Below are positions 22,865-34,200 of a DNA stretch of 64,000 nucleotides, piece by piece. A model generated the notes under the pieces. The model worked only from the letters and a program-made list of their open reading frames with translations, ran no database searches and was not told the DNA's origin. Both the position numbers and the translations under genes were made by a program. The stretch's first letter is position 1; every line of letters starts with the position of its first letter. Origin of the DNA: Perognathus longimembris pacificus (lineage: Eukaryota; Chordata; Mammalia; Rodentia; Heteromyidae); assembly GCF_023159225.1 (NCBI RefSeq), contig NC_063180.1, positions 5,763,297-5,827,296 of the forward strand, given 5' to 3'.

Positions 22865-23593
22865 GGAGGGACAGTCATTTGAGTGAGTGTGTAGGTGCAG
22901 AGCCAGGCTGGGCCCTCGTGAGAAGCATTAACAAGGTCCCGTCCACATAGGAGGGGACAGAAGCACTCCAGGGGAGGGCAGAGCAAGTGAACTTAGAGCT
23001 CATTTCTGAAAAGCTGTGGTGACAAAAACAAAATGTCCCCTGGGAGAGTACATAACCAGGGGACGGATGTCAGAAAAGAGGCTGAGAGGGCATTGGGCTT
23101 CTGTCACCCAGCCTCTGGCTTCCCTGTGGGCACACACCCCACCTCGGTGCAGAGGGGGCTGCCCCTGCCTCTTCTGTCCCCAGTCTCCACACCGGAAGCT
23201 GTTGATCCCTGCAGCACACACCCTGTTCCACCTCCCACCTCCCCTGGGAAGAAGGTCACACAGCAAGCCTCCCTCCCCCCACCCCCCACCCATGGATTTA
23301 TCACCTGCACAGCCCTCCCCATACCAACCCTTCCAGTCCTTGCTTGGCTTCTGTTTCCACCTTGCCTGGCTTCTGTCCCCACCACTGGGCTACCTACTGA
23401 GAGCAGAGGGTCTGACTCATAAAGCTTGCTCAGTGGATCCCACATCTGGCTGTCATCAGTGTCTAAAATCCTCTTCTCCTAGCTGAACCACTGGTCCCCT
23501 TAAAGTAAGCCAAACACTCAGCACTAGCATGGGGGGGTGGGGAGGGGGAGAACGGGGAGATAGCCCAAGGTGAGGCTCATTGATGACTGTGTG

Positions 23594-23610
23594 CTGCCAC
23601 CTGCTGGCCA
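23594..23610 (-). promoter_or_regulatory. Candidate CTCF site, opposite orientation
   Basis: On the minus strand TGGCCAGCAGGTGGCAG fits the CTCF core. It faces the plus-oriented site at 20439, the convergent arrangement found at loop anchors. Confidence 0.5.
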
Positions 23611-24551
23611 GTCAGGTTTAGGGTTGTGCAGAGTGAAGAGGGAGGAAAAGGACACATTTCTGTATCCTCCGTCAAGGCTACAGGCTGTGGAGCATTTATC
23701 TCCCAGCTTGCTTATCTCCTTGCTTCTCCCACACCCAGGCCTAGGGCTAGAACACTATACCCGCCCCCAGGGTGTGACTGACACCCCAAATTTCCCCTCT
23801 TCCTCCCATCACAAAATCCATCTCAGATGCTGTGGGTTTGTTGAAAAGCCGTTGTTAAAATAACTCATGTGAAGTGGTTTTGGCGGGGGCTGACTATAAT
23901 GACGACCTTTACCCAGGCCATTTGAAAATAAATATCCAAAGAAATGATCTGAGGGTGGATTTTCAAGTGCTGCACTGGTGCTCCAGAAAATCAGAATGGG
24001 GAGAGCTCTGGGTCACCCCAAGATAGAGGTCAAATGGGTGTCCAGCTGCACAGTCTGCCCTCTTAGGATGTCATAAAGCAACACAGGATTAGTGACTTTA
24101 GACACCTCATCACTGAATGGGTATAAAGACTAGAATCTCTTCTCAAAAGCCTCAGGTAAATTCCTGGATGGAAGGTGATGCTGAGGCGTTTAAGGAGAAG
24201 CGTGAGATTCAAGTCACAGGCCAGTTTCACCTGCCCCCAAATTGTCCCCTACTCCCTCTCAAATGGGATGTGGGCCTGGGCAAGAGAAAGCAGTGTGGGG
24301 ACAAAGAAGTGCTCTCTGCTGCCTCCTGCTTACTATCTGTCTGTCCAGAGTTGCTATCTGTCCACGCCTGCTGCCGGATTGCCCCAATTCATAGCTCCTC
24401 TCCAAGAGGTAAATCTCAAGGAATTTTACCTCATTTTTCATCTTTGTGTACTCTGACCTGCATAATGGACAAGGCCTCCAATTCCGTTTTCCCTACTCTA
24501 GTTCACCAATTGTTTTGCACACAGATGCAATCCCTCTTCCTCCTCCTTCTT

Positions 24552-24552
<1 letters not shown>

Positions 24553-24598
<46 letters not shown>

Positions 24599-24814
24599 GA
24601 ACTGGGGCATGAACTTGGGGTCTTGGGTGTTTCATTGTTCAAGGCTGGTGTTCTACCACTGTGATCTAGCCACAGCTCTACTTCCAGTTTTTTGTTAGTT
24701 AATTGGAGATAAGAGTCTTGGGGACTTTCCTACCCAGGTTGGCTTGGAATTTTGATCCTCAAATCTCAGTCTCCTGAGTAGCTAAGACTATAGACATGAA
24801 CCACTGGTGCCCAG
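24553..24814 (-). repeat. (TG)n microsatellite plus composite SINE
   Basis: TG run 24553-24596, then antisense ID-like and B1-like halves ending 'gagtagctaagactatagac'. Confidence 0.8.
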
Positions 24815-26430
24815 CTCAGACAAGTTCCTTTGCTCTGACAAGTTTCCCCTTGCATTGAGGATAGATCTCATCTAAGACTCTAGCATGTTCCAGTTTTCTC
24901 ATGGTCCCCTCCATCTGCTCCTGCATCTGAGAAGCCCCCTGAGGGCTCTTTCAGAAGTTGCTCTTCTCAAAGTCCTGCTCACAGGGCTTGCCGTTTCCTC
25001 CCCCCACAGCCAGCTTCTTCCCCAGGCCTCTGGGGTCTCCAGCAGCGCTTTCAGCCTGCTTCTGTCTGCAGAAGCTGCTCAATGTCTTCCCCACACCTCC
25101 TATCTATAGAGGTCAATGGAGAGATGCTTCAAATAGTTCCAGAGAGCTTAGGAACTGAGAACCTTGGCTAGGGGCAGACTGAGAATGCCACATCGTTTTG
25201 TGGTGACATTGGTGGAATTCAATGAAGATGATTCCAATACTCATTGTCAGATGCTCCTAGAAACAGCTGGAATCTTCTCAGGGCTGGAGTTCAGAGCCAG
25301 GCACCTTCAGCTTCTCTGTAACTTGGACTACAAACACCTCCACCATCACAGTCGCTGGAGTTGTCTCCGCACAGCCCAGAATCATGTTATTTCTTTTATA
25401 ATTTTATTTTTGTCTTGTTTTTCTTTGCTGAGCTTTTCCAAATTATTGGTGTTAGTTCTAGGTTGGTCTAGATTATACCTCTGCTCTCATCAAGTTCATA
25501 TCAATTTTATATCCTTTTTAATTAATCCACGAGGAGTGAATGGTGCTGCCACTCCTGCACCTGCTCCTGGCTGGCTACCCACTGAGTTGCGCTGCCCTTC
25601 TCTGTTGCTATCCATGAGCTTCTTCTGAGCAGTGACTTCAGCTTGGCCTCCCCATCTCCTTGGCCCTCTCTTGGCCGAATGAGTTGACAAAGAGTGGGGT
25701 CCCAGCCAGGCTACCAGGGAGACGATGCCAGGTGAGGAAGGTGCCCACCTGCCCCTCTCCAACAGAGCTGCCCTGTGGCATGTGCCCCTGCTGGCTTCTC
25801 TTCCTGGCTCATGCTTTATCACAGCACCTGGCAGGTCCACATCACCCTGTCCAGCCCTGCCCACCTATCTCCTGAGCAGGCCTTCCAGCATCCTTCTCCC
25901 CAGGCCAGAGCAGAGGACTCCATGCTGTACTGATGTGATACACCCAGGAGGGGCCTCAAGCCTGGCCTGCTGGGACTCAGGCCTGTCCCATTGCAGGTCC
26001 TGAAGGAGCCTGTCATGGCAGGACCAGGGGCCTCTGGCCCAGCAGACCCCAGATGTGGAGTCATGGGATGGGTAGAAGAAACAGCTGGCTGGATACTTGG
26101 TGGAAAGTGGGTCTGATTGATCCTGGGGAGCCCTTGGGGACAGCTGGTGGGGACAGGAGTGGTAACAGCTCTGCAGTCATCTCACCTCTCCTGGCTCACA
26201 GAGGCGAGAAGGGAGCGTGACAGGCCCTGGTCTGTGTCTGTTTGTCTGTCCTGTTATGAGTCTGCCTTCCTCACTCCCACAGCCATTTCCGGAGTATGCT
26301 TTCTGTCCTCAATGAAAGCAGATGTCTGCTTCATTGGAGACTATTTCCCAGACTATGGGAGGGGCAGCCTACACCTGAGATGCCACTAAACCTGGCCGCT
26401 GGTCACCTTGGCCATCACCATGATGTTTGT
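24815..26430. other. Unique sequence, no gene recognised
   Basis: Only short frames without domains. A T-rich patch at 25380-25520 may be a decayed retroposon, but I cannot assign it. Confidence 0.35.
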
Positions 26431-26745
26431 TTGTTTGTTTGTGCTGGCCCTGGGGCTTGAACTCCGGGTCTGGGTGCTGTCCCTGAGTTTTTGCTCAAGG
26501 CTAGTGCTCTACTACTTGAGCCACAGTGCCACTTCCAGCTACTCAGGAGGCTGAGATCTGAGGGTCAAAGTTCAAAGCCAGCCTGGGCAAGAAAGTTTGT
26601 GACACTCTTACTCTTACCTCCAATGAACTGCCACAAAGCTGGAAGTGGAGGTATGGATCTAGTGGTAGAGCACCAGCCTTGAGTGATCAAGCTAAATGGC
26701 AGCACTTAGGCCTTGAGTTTAAGCCCTAGTTCAAGCATCTGAAGA
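26431..26745. repeat. Two SINE parts in opposite orientation
   Basis: 26431-26535 is an antisense ID-like half with a (GTTT)n tail. 26536-26745 is a sense composite SINE starting 'agctactcaggaggctgaga'. The junction falls at the same B1/ID boundary, so it could be a head-to-head insertion or a recombination product. Confidence 0.7.
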
Positions 26746-26750
26746 CACAA

Positions 26751-27506
26751 ACATGTTTTCTCCACAGGGTGTGGGGGAGAAGAGGACACATTTTAAATAT
26801 TTTCATTCATGCAATTGAGAAATTTGTACAAATGGATTTCCTCCAAATACCCATATCCATTGGTTTGCGAGGCCCCTGTGGACGCGGGCACCTCCTGCCT
26901 GCTTGCCCACCCATGATGGGTCTGCTCTGCAAAGTCTCTTGGGGGTCACCGCCAAGTGCTGAGGTGAGCTGATGTCTGCCACTTTGACAGCACACGCGGG
27001 TCATAGCTCACGCGTGCTCCCTCCCCAGGATTCACAGCCCCACTCATCATCCGCTGAAGTGTCAAGGATTTCCTTCCTGGAGGAAATTAACTTGCATTTT
27101 ACACCTTCCACCTATAGAAATTTAATCATCCGCCAGTTCTTGCCTTGACAGAGAGTCAGCTGTGCCCCATTCCTTTCTGTAAATTATGACCTTCCCTGAA
27201 GATCCAGTGGGGCCAGAAGAGGGGACTTTGCCATCCACTGGGGGGTGGGGGGGCTCTTCTAAACACCAGCGAGGCCAGGAGGCTTTCTGTGGGGAGATGG
27301 CAGCAAGGTGGCCTAGCCAGCTCCATAGAGCAGGACTCACTGTGTTCTCAACAACCCATGTTCTGGAGAGTCTGGGCCCAAACCCCACTCTGCAGGAAGC
27401 CAAGGCTCTTCCACAGGGTGATGTGTTGTGGGAAAATAGTGAGCAAATGCACTGGGTACTGCTAACAATCAATCATTGTGGGCATCATTGTTAGAAGGAT
27501 GACTTA
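26751..27506. other. Unique sequence with AT-rich patch
   Basis: 26790-26870 is AT-rich (TTTTAAATATTTTCATTC, CATGCAATTG) and may be a conserved non-coding patch; the rest shows no feature I can support. Confidence 0.3.
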
Positions 27507-27926
27507 AGCCAGGTACCGGTGGCCATGCCTGTAATCCGAGCTACTTGAGAGGCTGAGATCTGAGAATTGCAGTTTGAAACTAGTCCAGGCAGGAGACTCT
27601 GATCTCCAATTAACCATCAAAAAGCAGGAAGTAGAGGGCTGAGAATGTGGCTTGGCGGTAGAGTGCTTGCCTAGCATGCATGAAGCCCCGGGTTCAATTC
27701 CTCAGCACCACATAAACAGAAAAAGTTAGAAGTGGCACTGTGGCTCAAGTGCTAGCCTTGAGCAAAAAGAAGCCCAGGGACAGCGCTCAGGCCCTGAGTT
27801 CAAGCCCTGGGACTGGCAAAAAAAAAAAAAAAAAAGCAGTTAGTGGAGCTGTGAATCAAGTGTTAGAGTGCTACCCTGGAGCAAAGAAGCTCAGAATCAG
27901 AGCCCAGGCCCTAAGGTCATGACCTA

Positions 27927-27930
<4 letters not shown>
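27507..27930 (+). repeat. Nested SINEs: young ID-derived SINE inside a composite SINE
   Basis: The older SINE occupies 27507-27636 and 27836-27930. A long ID-derived SINE (27637-27835, with A-tail) interrupts it, with GCAGGAAGTAGAG and GCAGTTAGTGGAG as the diverged target duplication. Confidence 0.85.

Positions 27931-27975
<45 letters not shown>
27931..27975 (+). repeat. (AC)n microsatellite
   Basis: Starts exactly where the tail of the older SINE ends. Confidence 0.95.
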
Positions 27976-27979
<4 letters not shown>

Positions 27980-28161
27980 AATACGCATACACGGTGCGGG
28001 GCGAGGGGATGATTTAGTGATCACCAGCCTTTTCAGACAAATGTAGCTGCCTCCAGTTGCCTGCAGCTCTGGCCGCTCCTCTCAGTTACTTTCCAGCCAG
28101 TGGCCACAGGGCTCTTTCTAAAGGAACTCCCTGTCAGGCAAGCCTCACCACATCCCTCTGC

Positions 28162-28168
<7 letters not shown>

Positions 28169-28219
<51 letters not shown>
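28169..28219 (+). repeat. (CT)n microsatellite
   Basis: About 50 bp of CT just left of an antisense SINE insertion. Confidence 0.95.
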
Positions 28220-28221
<2 letters not shown>

Positions 28222-28242
28222 GCCTACCTTCTAGAACTTTCT

Positions 28243-28449
28243 TTTTTTTTTTTTTTTGTCAGTCCTGGACCTTGGACTCAGGGTCTGAGCACTGTCCCTG
28301 GCTTCTTTTTGCTCAAGGCTAGCACTCTACCACTTGAGCCACAGCGCTACTTCTGGTTTTTTCTATATATGTGGTGCTGAGGAATCGAACCCAGGGCTTC
28401 ATGTATACAAGACGAGCACTTTACCACTAGGCCATATTCCCAGCCCCCC
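28243..28449 (-). repeat. Long ID-derived SINE with 14-bp TSD
   Basis: Poly-T, 'gtcctggaccttggactcag' and end 'ccatattcccagcc'. TTCTAGAACTTTCT is repeated at 28229-28242 and 28450-28463. Confidence 0.92.
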
Positions 28450-28463
28450 TTCTAGAACTTTCT

Positions 28464-28812
28464 ATCTCAGTTCTGATCTTTGATGAAACTTCCTAGTCTT
28501 TGCTCTTGGAACCCTCCACCTACACATGCCTTTCTGCTCTGTTCCCTGCAAACTTCTTTTTGGTACTTTACCTTCTCACTTTGATATTGCCTTTCCTGGA
28601 AGAGACATCTCTCTGCTTGAACCCCCAAACCTCACCCCTCTCTTCTTACATACCTGTGCTATGCCCTAGTTGTTTGTGCCTTATGACAGTTCCTAAGCTG
28701 AGACCTAACCCAGAATGTGATGGTGTGAGAAGACGTGGACCAGAGCAGGTGTTCAGGTCACAGAATGAACCCTCTTACAGAAGATGGGACCCTGGAGAAG
28801 TCAGGGGCTTCT
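28464..28812. other. Unique sequence, no gene recognised
   Basis: Pyrimidine-rich; no feature I can support. Confidence 0.4.
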
Positions 28813-29015
28813 GGCTGTAATCCTAGTTACTTAGGAGGTAGAAATCCAGAGAATCATGGTTCGAGGATAACCCAGACAGAAAAGTCAGTGAGACTACATC
28901 TTCAAATTAACTAGCAAAAAGTATGCCTGGAGGTATGGCTCAAATGGTATAGTGCCAATCAAGCAAGCAAGCCAAACAAGTTTAAGGACTCATGTTTAAA
29001 CCCTGGCACCAGAAA
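28813..29015 (+). repeat. SINE, B1/ID-composite type
   Basis: 'taatcctagttacttaggag' head, ID-like right half, end 'aaaccctggcaccag' and an A-rich tail. Confidence 0.75.
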
Positions 29016-29280
29016 AAGAAATAAAAGAAGGAAGGGAGAAAAGAAGGAAGGAAGGAAGGAAGGAAGGAAGGAAGGAAGGAAGGAAGGAAGGGAGGGAGGA
29101 GGGAGGGAGGGAGGGAGGGAGGGAGGGAGGGAGGGAGGGAGGGAGGGAGGAGGGAGGGAGGAAAGGGAGGGGAAGGGAAGGGAAAAAGGGAGAGAGGGGA
29201 AGAGGGAGGGAGGAAGGAAGGAATGGGGGAAAGAAGGGAGGGAGAGAGGGAGGATGAAAGAATGAATGAATGAAAGGAGA
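29016..29280 (+). repeat. (GGAA)n/(GGGA)n purine microsatellite
   Basis: About 240 bp of purine tetramers grown from the SINE tail. The long minus-strand Ser/Pro/Leu frames are artefacts of it. Confidence 0.95.
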
Positions 29281-29342
29281 GGAAAAGGACAGCTTCCATG
29301 TCTGTCCTTCCCACCATGTGAAGTTCTGGCAAGAAACCACCA

Positions 29343-29565
29343 CCTGTTGGAAGCTAGTGGCTCATGCCTGCAATACTAGCTACTCAGGAGACTGAGATTT
29401 AAGGATGCCTGCTGGAGGTCAACCCTGGCAGGAAAGTCTGTGAGACTCTTATCTCCACTTAATCAGCAAAGATCTGGAAGTGGAGTTGTGGCTCAAATGG
29501 TGGAGCACTAGCCTTGAGAAAAACAGCTCAGGGCCTGAGTTTAATCTCCAGGACTGGCACCAAAA

Positions 29566-29566
<1 letters not shown>
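29343..29566 (+). repeat. SINE, B1/ID-composite type
   Basis: 'gctagtggctcatgcctgca' head and terminal 'ccaggactggcacc' with A-rich tail. Confidence 0.78.
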
Positions 29567-29604
<38 letters not shown>

Positions 29605-29695
29605 GAAGGAGGGAAGGAAGGAAGGAAGGAAGGAAGGAAGGAAGGAAGGAAGGAAGGAAGGAAGGAAGGGAAAAGAAAGGAAAGGAAAGAAAGAG
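29567..29695 (+). repeat. (GA)n then (GGAA)n microsatellite
   Basis: Continuous with the tail of the SINE to its left. Confidence 0.95.
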
Positions 29696-30776
29696 AACAC
29701 AAGCACCACCGGTGAACTAGAAAATAGATGTTACCAGATGCCAAATCTCCTGGCACTCTGATCTGGGAGATCTGGTCTCCAAAATTGTAAGAAGTAAAGG
29801 AATAAATATCCATTGTTTATAAGTCATCCAGTTGATGATGTTTTGTTAGAGCAGCTGAACAGACTGTGACAATCTCTAGATCACACCAGACTGCCTGTGC
29901 CGGAAGGTTCTCCCCTCTGCTGGCTCCCAGTGGAAGGTCTGCTTTCCTCCCTGTGTGCAGAAGGCAGAGGTCCAGGGGCCTCAAGGGGGAAGTGCTCAGA
30001 GAGCCGCAGTGGAACCCAGTAGCTACCATGCTAGTCACTCCTAAGGCTGCAGACTCTCAGCTCGGCTAGGATGCAAACACCCAATGGTGGCGGCTTGGGA
30101 GTGGCCATTACCTCTGGGCAGAATCTTGAGCAATCCCTTTCTGGTTATCAGCCACACATCCTCCAGAGAGCCAGTACGGGTTTTCATTGTGGACCAGGAA
30201 CCATCATGCCTCTATGCCAGTCAGCATTGGGGCCCCAAGCACATGACGGGGAATCCTATCCCTATACAGACCCACTAGTTGAAGCCCAAGTTCACTACTG
30301 TGTCTGGTCCTGAGTGCAAGCTCAGCCTTGTGTTGTCTGCATCCTACCTGTCAGAGCACCTGTCTCCTAAGCGTGCCCTCTTCTCAAGCCCAGCACCTTT
30401 GCTCAGAATGGCTTCGCTTAGCCAGCTGTCTGCCTGTCCTCATGTATGGCTCACGGAAAGGGAGAAGGAGAGAACGTGGGGATGGGGTACTAGATTCTAT
30501 CAGTCATCAATTATGGGTTGACTTCTTCAAAAGCATGGTGTGTCTGGTCCCCCCCCAAAGCTAGAATCCGTGCGACACCTTGTATTCCTTGGCTAATCCT
30601 GTCGTCTGGGTTAATTTTCCCTTACAAGCAGGTCAACCCTGTGGGCCTCCCCTCCACTCTTTAAGATCCCTGGGGCCATTGCCATTTGTACCCACTCACC
30701 AGAGACTTTGATTTGCTTTAAGCCAGTGATGTCCAAATACGTAGGATGTCAGGCACAGGCATTCTGTCCACCTTTC
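29696..30776. other. Unique sequence, no gene recognised
   Basis: No repeat or coding feature I can support. Confidence 0.4.
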
Positions 30777-31337
30777 TGATAGCCATATTTTTTAAAATTT
30801 ATTTTTCTTATTTATTGTCAAAGTGATATACAGAGAGGTTATAGTTTCATACGTTAGGCCTTGAGTACATTTCTTGTACTGTTTGTTACCTCCTCCCTCA
30901 TTCCCCCTTCCCCCTCCCCCTTTCCCTCTTCTCCCATGAGTTGTTCAGTTGGTTTACACCAAATGGTTTTGCAAGTATTGCTTTTGGAGTCCTTCGTCTT
31001 TTTATCCTTTCTCTCTCGATTTTGATATTCCCTTTCACTTCCCTAGTTCCAATACCAGTATATACAGTATCCAGTGTACTCAGATGAGATACAGTGATAG
31101 TGCTGGTACAACCACAGGAAGGGGATACAAGAGGATCATCAACAATAGAAGCTACTTTTAGGGCAGATGTTTGATCCACACAAGCAGAGGAGTGAAGTGT
31201 TGCTTTCATAAGAGCAGGAAGCAGGAGCTCAGGGTTTTGGAGGTCTAACAAAGATTCTAGTACTGTTCTGGTGGGCCTTGAACCACACTTAGGGGAAACC
31301 AAGTGGCTTATGGATTCTTTTTTTTTTTCAAAAAAAA

Positions 31338-31538
31338 ATTTTTTTTTGGCCAGTCCTGGGGCTTGGACTCAGGGCCTGAGCACTGTCCCTGGCTTCTTCT
31401 TGCTCAAGGCTAGCACTCTGCCACTTGAGCCACAGTGCCACTTCTGGCCATTTTCTGTATATGTGGTGCTGGGGAATCGAACCCAGGGTCTCATGTATAC
31501 GAGGCAAGCACTCTTGCCACTAGGCCATATCCCCAGTC
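31338..31538 (-). repeat. Long ID-derived SINE at the 3' end of the inner L1
   Basis: 'ggccagtcctggggcttgga' to 'ccatatccccagtcc' separates the L1 poly-A from its 3'UTR start 'caaatttttattatc'. It is the third layer of nesting. Confidence 0.9.
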
Positions 31539-32091
31539 CTCAAATTTTTATTATCAAACTGATGTACAGAGAGGTTACAGTTTCATACGTTAGGCATTGG
31601 ATACATTTCTTGTACTGTTTGTTACATAGTCCCTCATATCCCCCTCCCACCTCCCCCTTTCCCTTTCCCCCCATGAGGTGTTCAGTTCACTTACACCAAA
31701 CAGTTTTTCAAGTATTGCTTTTGTAGTTGTTTGTCTTTTTTTACACTGTGTCTCTCAATTTTGGTATTCCCTTTCAATTTCCTAGTTCTAATACCAGTAT
31801 AGACAGTTTCCAATATATTCAGATAAGATTACAGAGATAGTGTAGATACAACCACAGGAAGGTGATACAAGAACATCATCAATAGTAGAAGCTACAGATA
31901 CACATGGGACGTTGAAAGTAGTTACAACTGTGATATAACAATCGTTTCCATAACATGGAGTTCATTTCACTTAGCATCATCTTATGTGATCATAAGGGTA
32001 TAGCTACTGGGCTCTTGTGATCCTCTGCTGTGACTTGCCTAAACCTGTGCTAATTATTTCAAATAAGGGAGACCATAGAGTCCATGTTTCT

Positions 32092-32848
32092 TTAGGTCTG
32101 GCTCACTTCACTTAGTACAATTTTTTCCAAGTCCTTCCATTTCCTTACAAATGGGGCAATGTCATTCTTTCTGATAGAGGCATAAAATTCCATTGTGTAT
32201 ATGTACCAAATTTTCCTGATCCATTCGTCAATTGAGGGGCATCTGGATTGGTTCCAGATTCTGGCCATGACAAATTGTGCTGTGATGAACATTGTTGTGC
32301 TGGTGGCTTTACTGTGATTTTGTTTGTGGTTTTTTGGATAGATACCCAAAAGTGGGGTTGCTGGGTCATAGGAGAGTTCTATATTTAGCCTTCTGAGGAA
32401 TCTCCATACTGCTTTCCACAGTGGCTGAACCAGTTTACATTCCCACCAACAATGAAGTAGGGTTCCCTTTTGGCCACATCCCCTCCAACAATGGTTATTG
32501 TTAGTTTTCTTGATATAGGACATTCTTACTGGGGTGAGATGGAATATCAATGTTGTTTTTATTTGCATTTCTTTTATGGCCAGTGATGTAGAGCACTTTT
32601 TCATATGTCTCTTGGCCATCCTCATTTCCTCACCAGAGAAGTCTCTTTTTAAGTCTTTAGCCCACTTGATGAGGGGGCTATTGGTTCTTTGCGGTTTTGT
32701 TTAGGAGGAAGGTAATTTTTTTAGTTCTGCATATATTTTAGGTATGAGGCCTTTGTCCATTGAATTGCCGGTAAAGATCTTCTCTCAGTCTGTGGGCTTT
32801 CTGTTTATCTTGCAAGCTATGTCCTTTGCCGTGCAGAAGCTCTGCAGT
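32092..32848 (-). pseudogene. L1 ORF2 C-terminal fragment
   Basis: The minus strand has a 177-codon open frame (32625-32092) with motifs of the ORF2p C-terminus: [32 protein letters not shown] and YYAAI-like YAS. It then ends at a natural stop. Upstream coding (32848-32626) is shifted or interrupted. Endonuclease and most of reverse transcriptase are absent because the copy is 5'-truncated, so it cannot be active. Confidence 0.9.
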
Positions 32849-32999
32849 TGGCTTATGGATTCTTAAATGTAGAAATGCCCTTTCAAAGATCTTGTCTTCT
32901 AGACCCATGTCAGAATTCATCCTTGTAACCAGGTAGAACCAAAGCTGGGAACCAGAATGCCCATAGCCAACTGTGTACCTGTGATGATAGCCATATTTT

Positions 33000-33949
33000 A
33001 AATGTGAAAAAGGAAATGGTAAAAAACACATCTTAGTAACTTATTTTATACTTAGCAAGAATATCCAAAATGCAATCTTCAACATGCAGGCAATGCACAG
33101 TTGTTAATGAAGTCGTCTCTTCCTGTGTCTTTGCCCACGTTGGGCTCCTGTCTGTGAGGACCAAGCCCACACAGGCTTGGGAAGGGCTTTTGCCGACAGC
33201 CTAGGCCTGACTCCCTGACACTCCCTCCCAGCCCACAGCACAGCCCACCTCACAGCCTCTCTAGCTGGAGTGGGAGGAACTCGCACTAGGTGGCGCTATT
33301 CATCCACGTTCATCCTCTGATCTCTCTGCACACCATGCCCTTCATTCTCCCAGAACCCCAAACTTTGAAGGCACAGGATCCCCTTCAGACTCCCAAGCAA
33401 TCCCCAAATGCTAGTCTCCCTAAACCCCAACTCAGACCCACTCTCTGACCCTCCAGATGTGTGATTCCTAAACACTCAGGCCATCCCACAATTCCAAACC
33501 CTTAAGGTGGATCCAAGAAAGCCCCAAGGGTTTAACATCCAAGCACCCCTCAGCTTCATTCACTGAGTGGACACCTCTAGTGTTCCCAGATCTCCAGACT
33601 CCCAAACTACTAACTGTACACACTGCCTCTCCCGTCTTCACACCACTCTAGACTTTGAGGATGCCTTTGAATCACCAGATCCCCGAGATGTCTGCCCCCA
33701 GACCCCACCCCAGTCTCCTAGGCTGTCAAACCCTGAGGCCTGTAGCCTTGGCACACAGATTCCCCCACCACAGGCTTTATGCCTTCCCAGAACACTAGAC
33801 CTCCAGGGCTCCTAGCCAGTATCCAGATCTCAAGGCTGACCACTCCCCTACAGAAGCTGGAGGAGGGGGCACTGAATGCCAGGAGCCTGGATTCTGGCAT
33901 CCTGTGAACTGGAAATGGGGCCTCTCCATCTACTTGGCAAGAGTTACGA

Positions 33950-33950
<1 letters not shown>
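33000..33950. other. Unique sequence with a CTCF-like site
   Basis: GC-moderate, with short frames lacking domains; it holds the site at 33283. Confidence 0.4.
33283..33298 (+). promoter_or_regulatory. Candidate CTCF site
   Basis: GCACTAGGTGGCGCTA matches the CTCF core (ASYAGRKGGCGC). It lies in unique sequence just right of the nested L1s. Confidence 0.55.
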
Positions 33951-33999
<49 letters not shown>

Positions 34000-34186
34000 T
34001 ATTTTGCCACTCCTGTGGCTTGGACTCAGGGCTGAACAATGTCCCTGGCTTCTTTTTGCTCATGGCTAGCAACTTGAGCCACAGCACCACTTCTGGCTCT
34101 GCCTGGTTATGTGGTGCTGAGGAATTGAACCCAGGGCTCCATGCATGCAAGGCAAGCACTCTACTGCTAAGCCATATCCCCAGCCG
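33951..34186 (-). repeat. (TG)n microsatellite plus long ID-derived SINE
   Basis: TG run 33952-33992, then antisense SINE ending 'gccatatccccagcc'. 'aagagttacgata' (33939-33951) and 'aagagctacgata' (34188-34200) look like the target duplication, so the TG run grew inside the inserted tail. Confidence 0.85.
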
Positions 34187-34200
34187 CAAGAGCTACGATA

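Larger units (their letters stand above)
19863..24552. other. 4.7 kb of unique, repeat-poor sequence
   Basis: The longest stretch here without recognisable mobile elements. Many stop-poor GC-rich frames are open on both strands, with no domains and no consistent splice structure. It contains three CTCF-like motifs and an AT-rich patch at 23860-23960 (TAAAATAACTCATG, AAATAAATATCC). Low repeat density plus these sites suggests a regulatory stretch (inference). Confidence 0.4.
31320..32848 (-). mobile_element. Inner 5'-truncated L1 with 16-bp TSD
   Basis: TGGCTTATGGATTCTT is repeated exactly at 31304-31319 and 32849-32864. The element runs from poly-T through the 3'UTR (31539-32090) into ORF2 (32091-32848). 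It holds an internal SINE. Confidence 0.93.
30792..32984 (-). mobile_element. Outer retroposon: L1 3' end joined to non-L1 sequence
   Basis: TGATAGCCATATTTT is repeated exactly at 30777-30791 and 32985-32999. Between them, once the inner L1 is removed, are about 370 bp of L1 3'UTR (30792-31162, antisense) and about 260 bp that do not look like L1 (31163-31303 joined to 32865-32984). The L1 match stops at 'gaagctac', where the inner L1 continues differently. This is the structure of a chimeric retrocopy made by template switching, though a divergent L1 3'UTR is not excluded. Confidence 0.7.

Noticed and set aside
28982..29343. Long Ser/Pro/Leu-rich frames
   Set aside because: Translation of a purine microsatellite.
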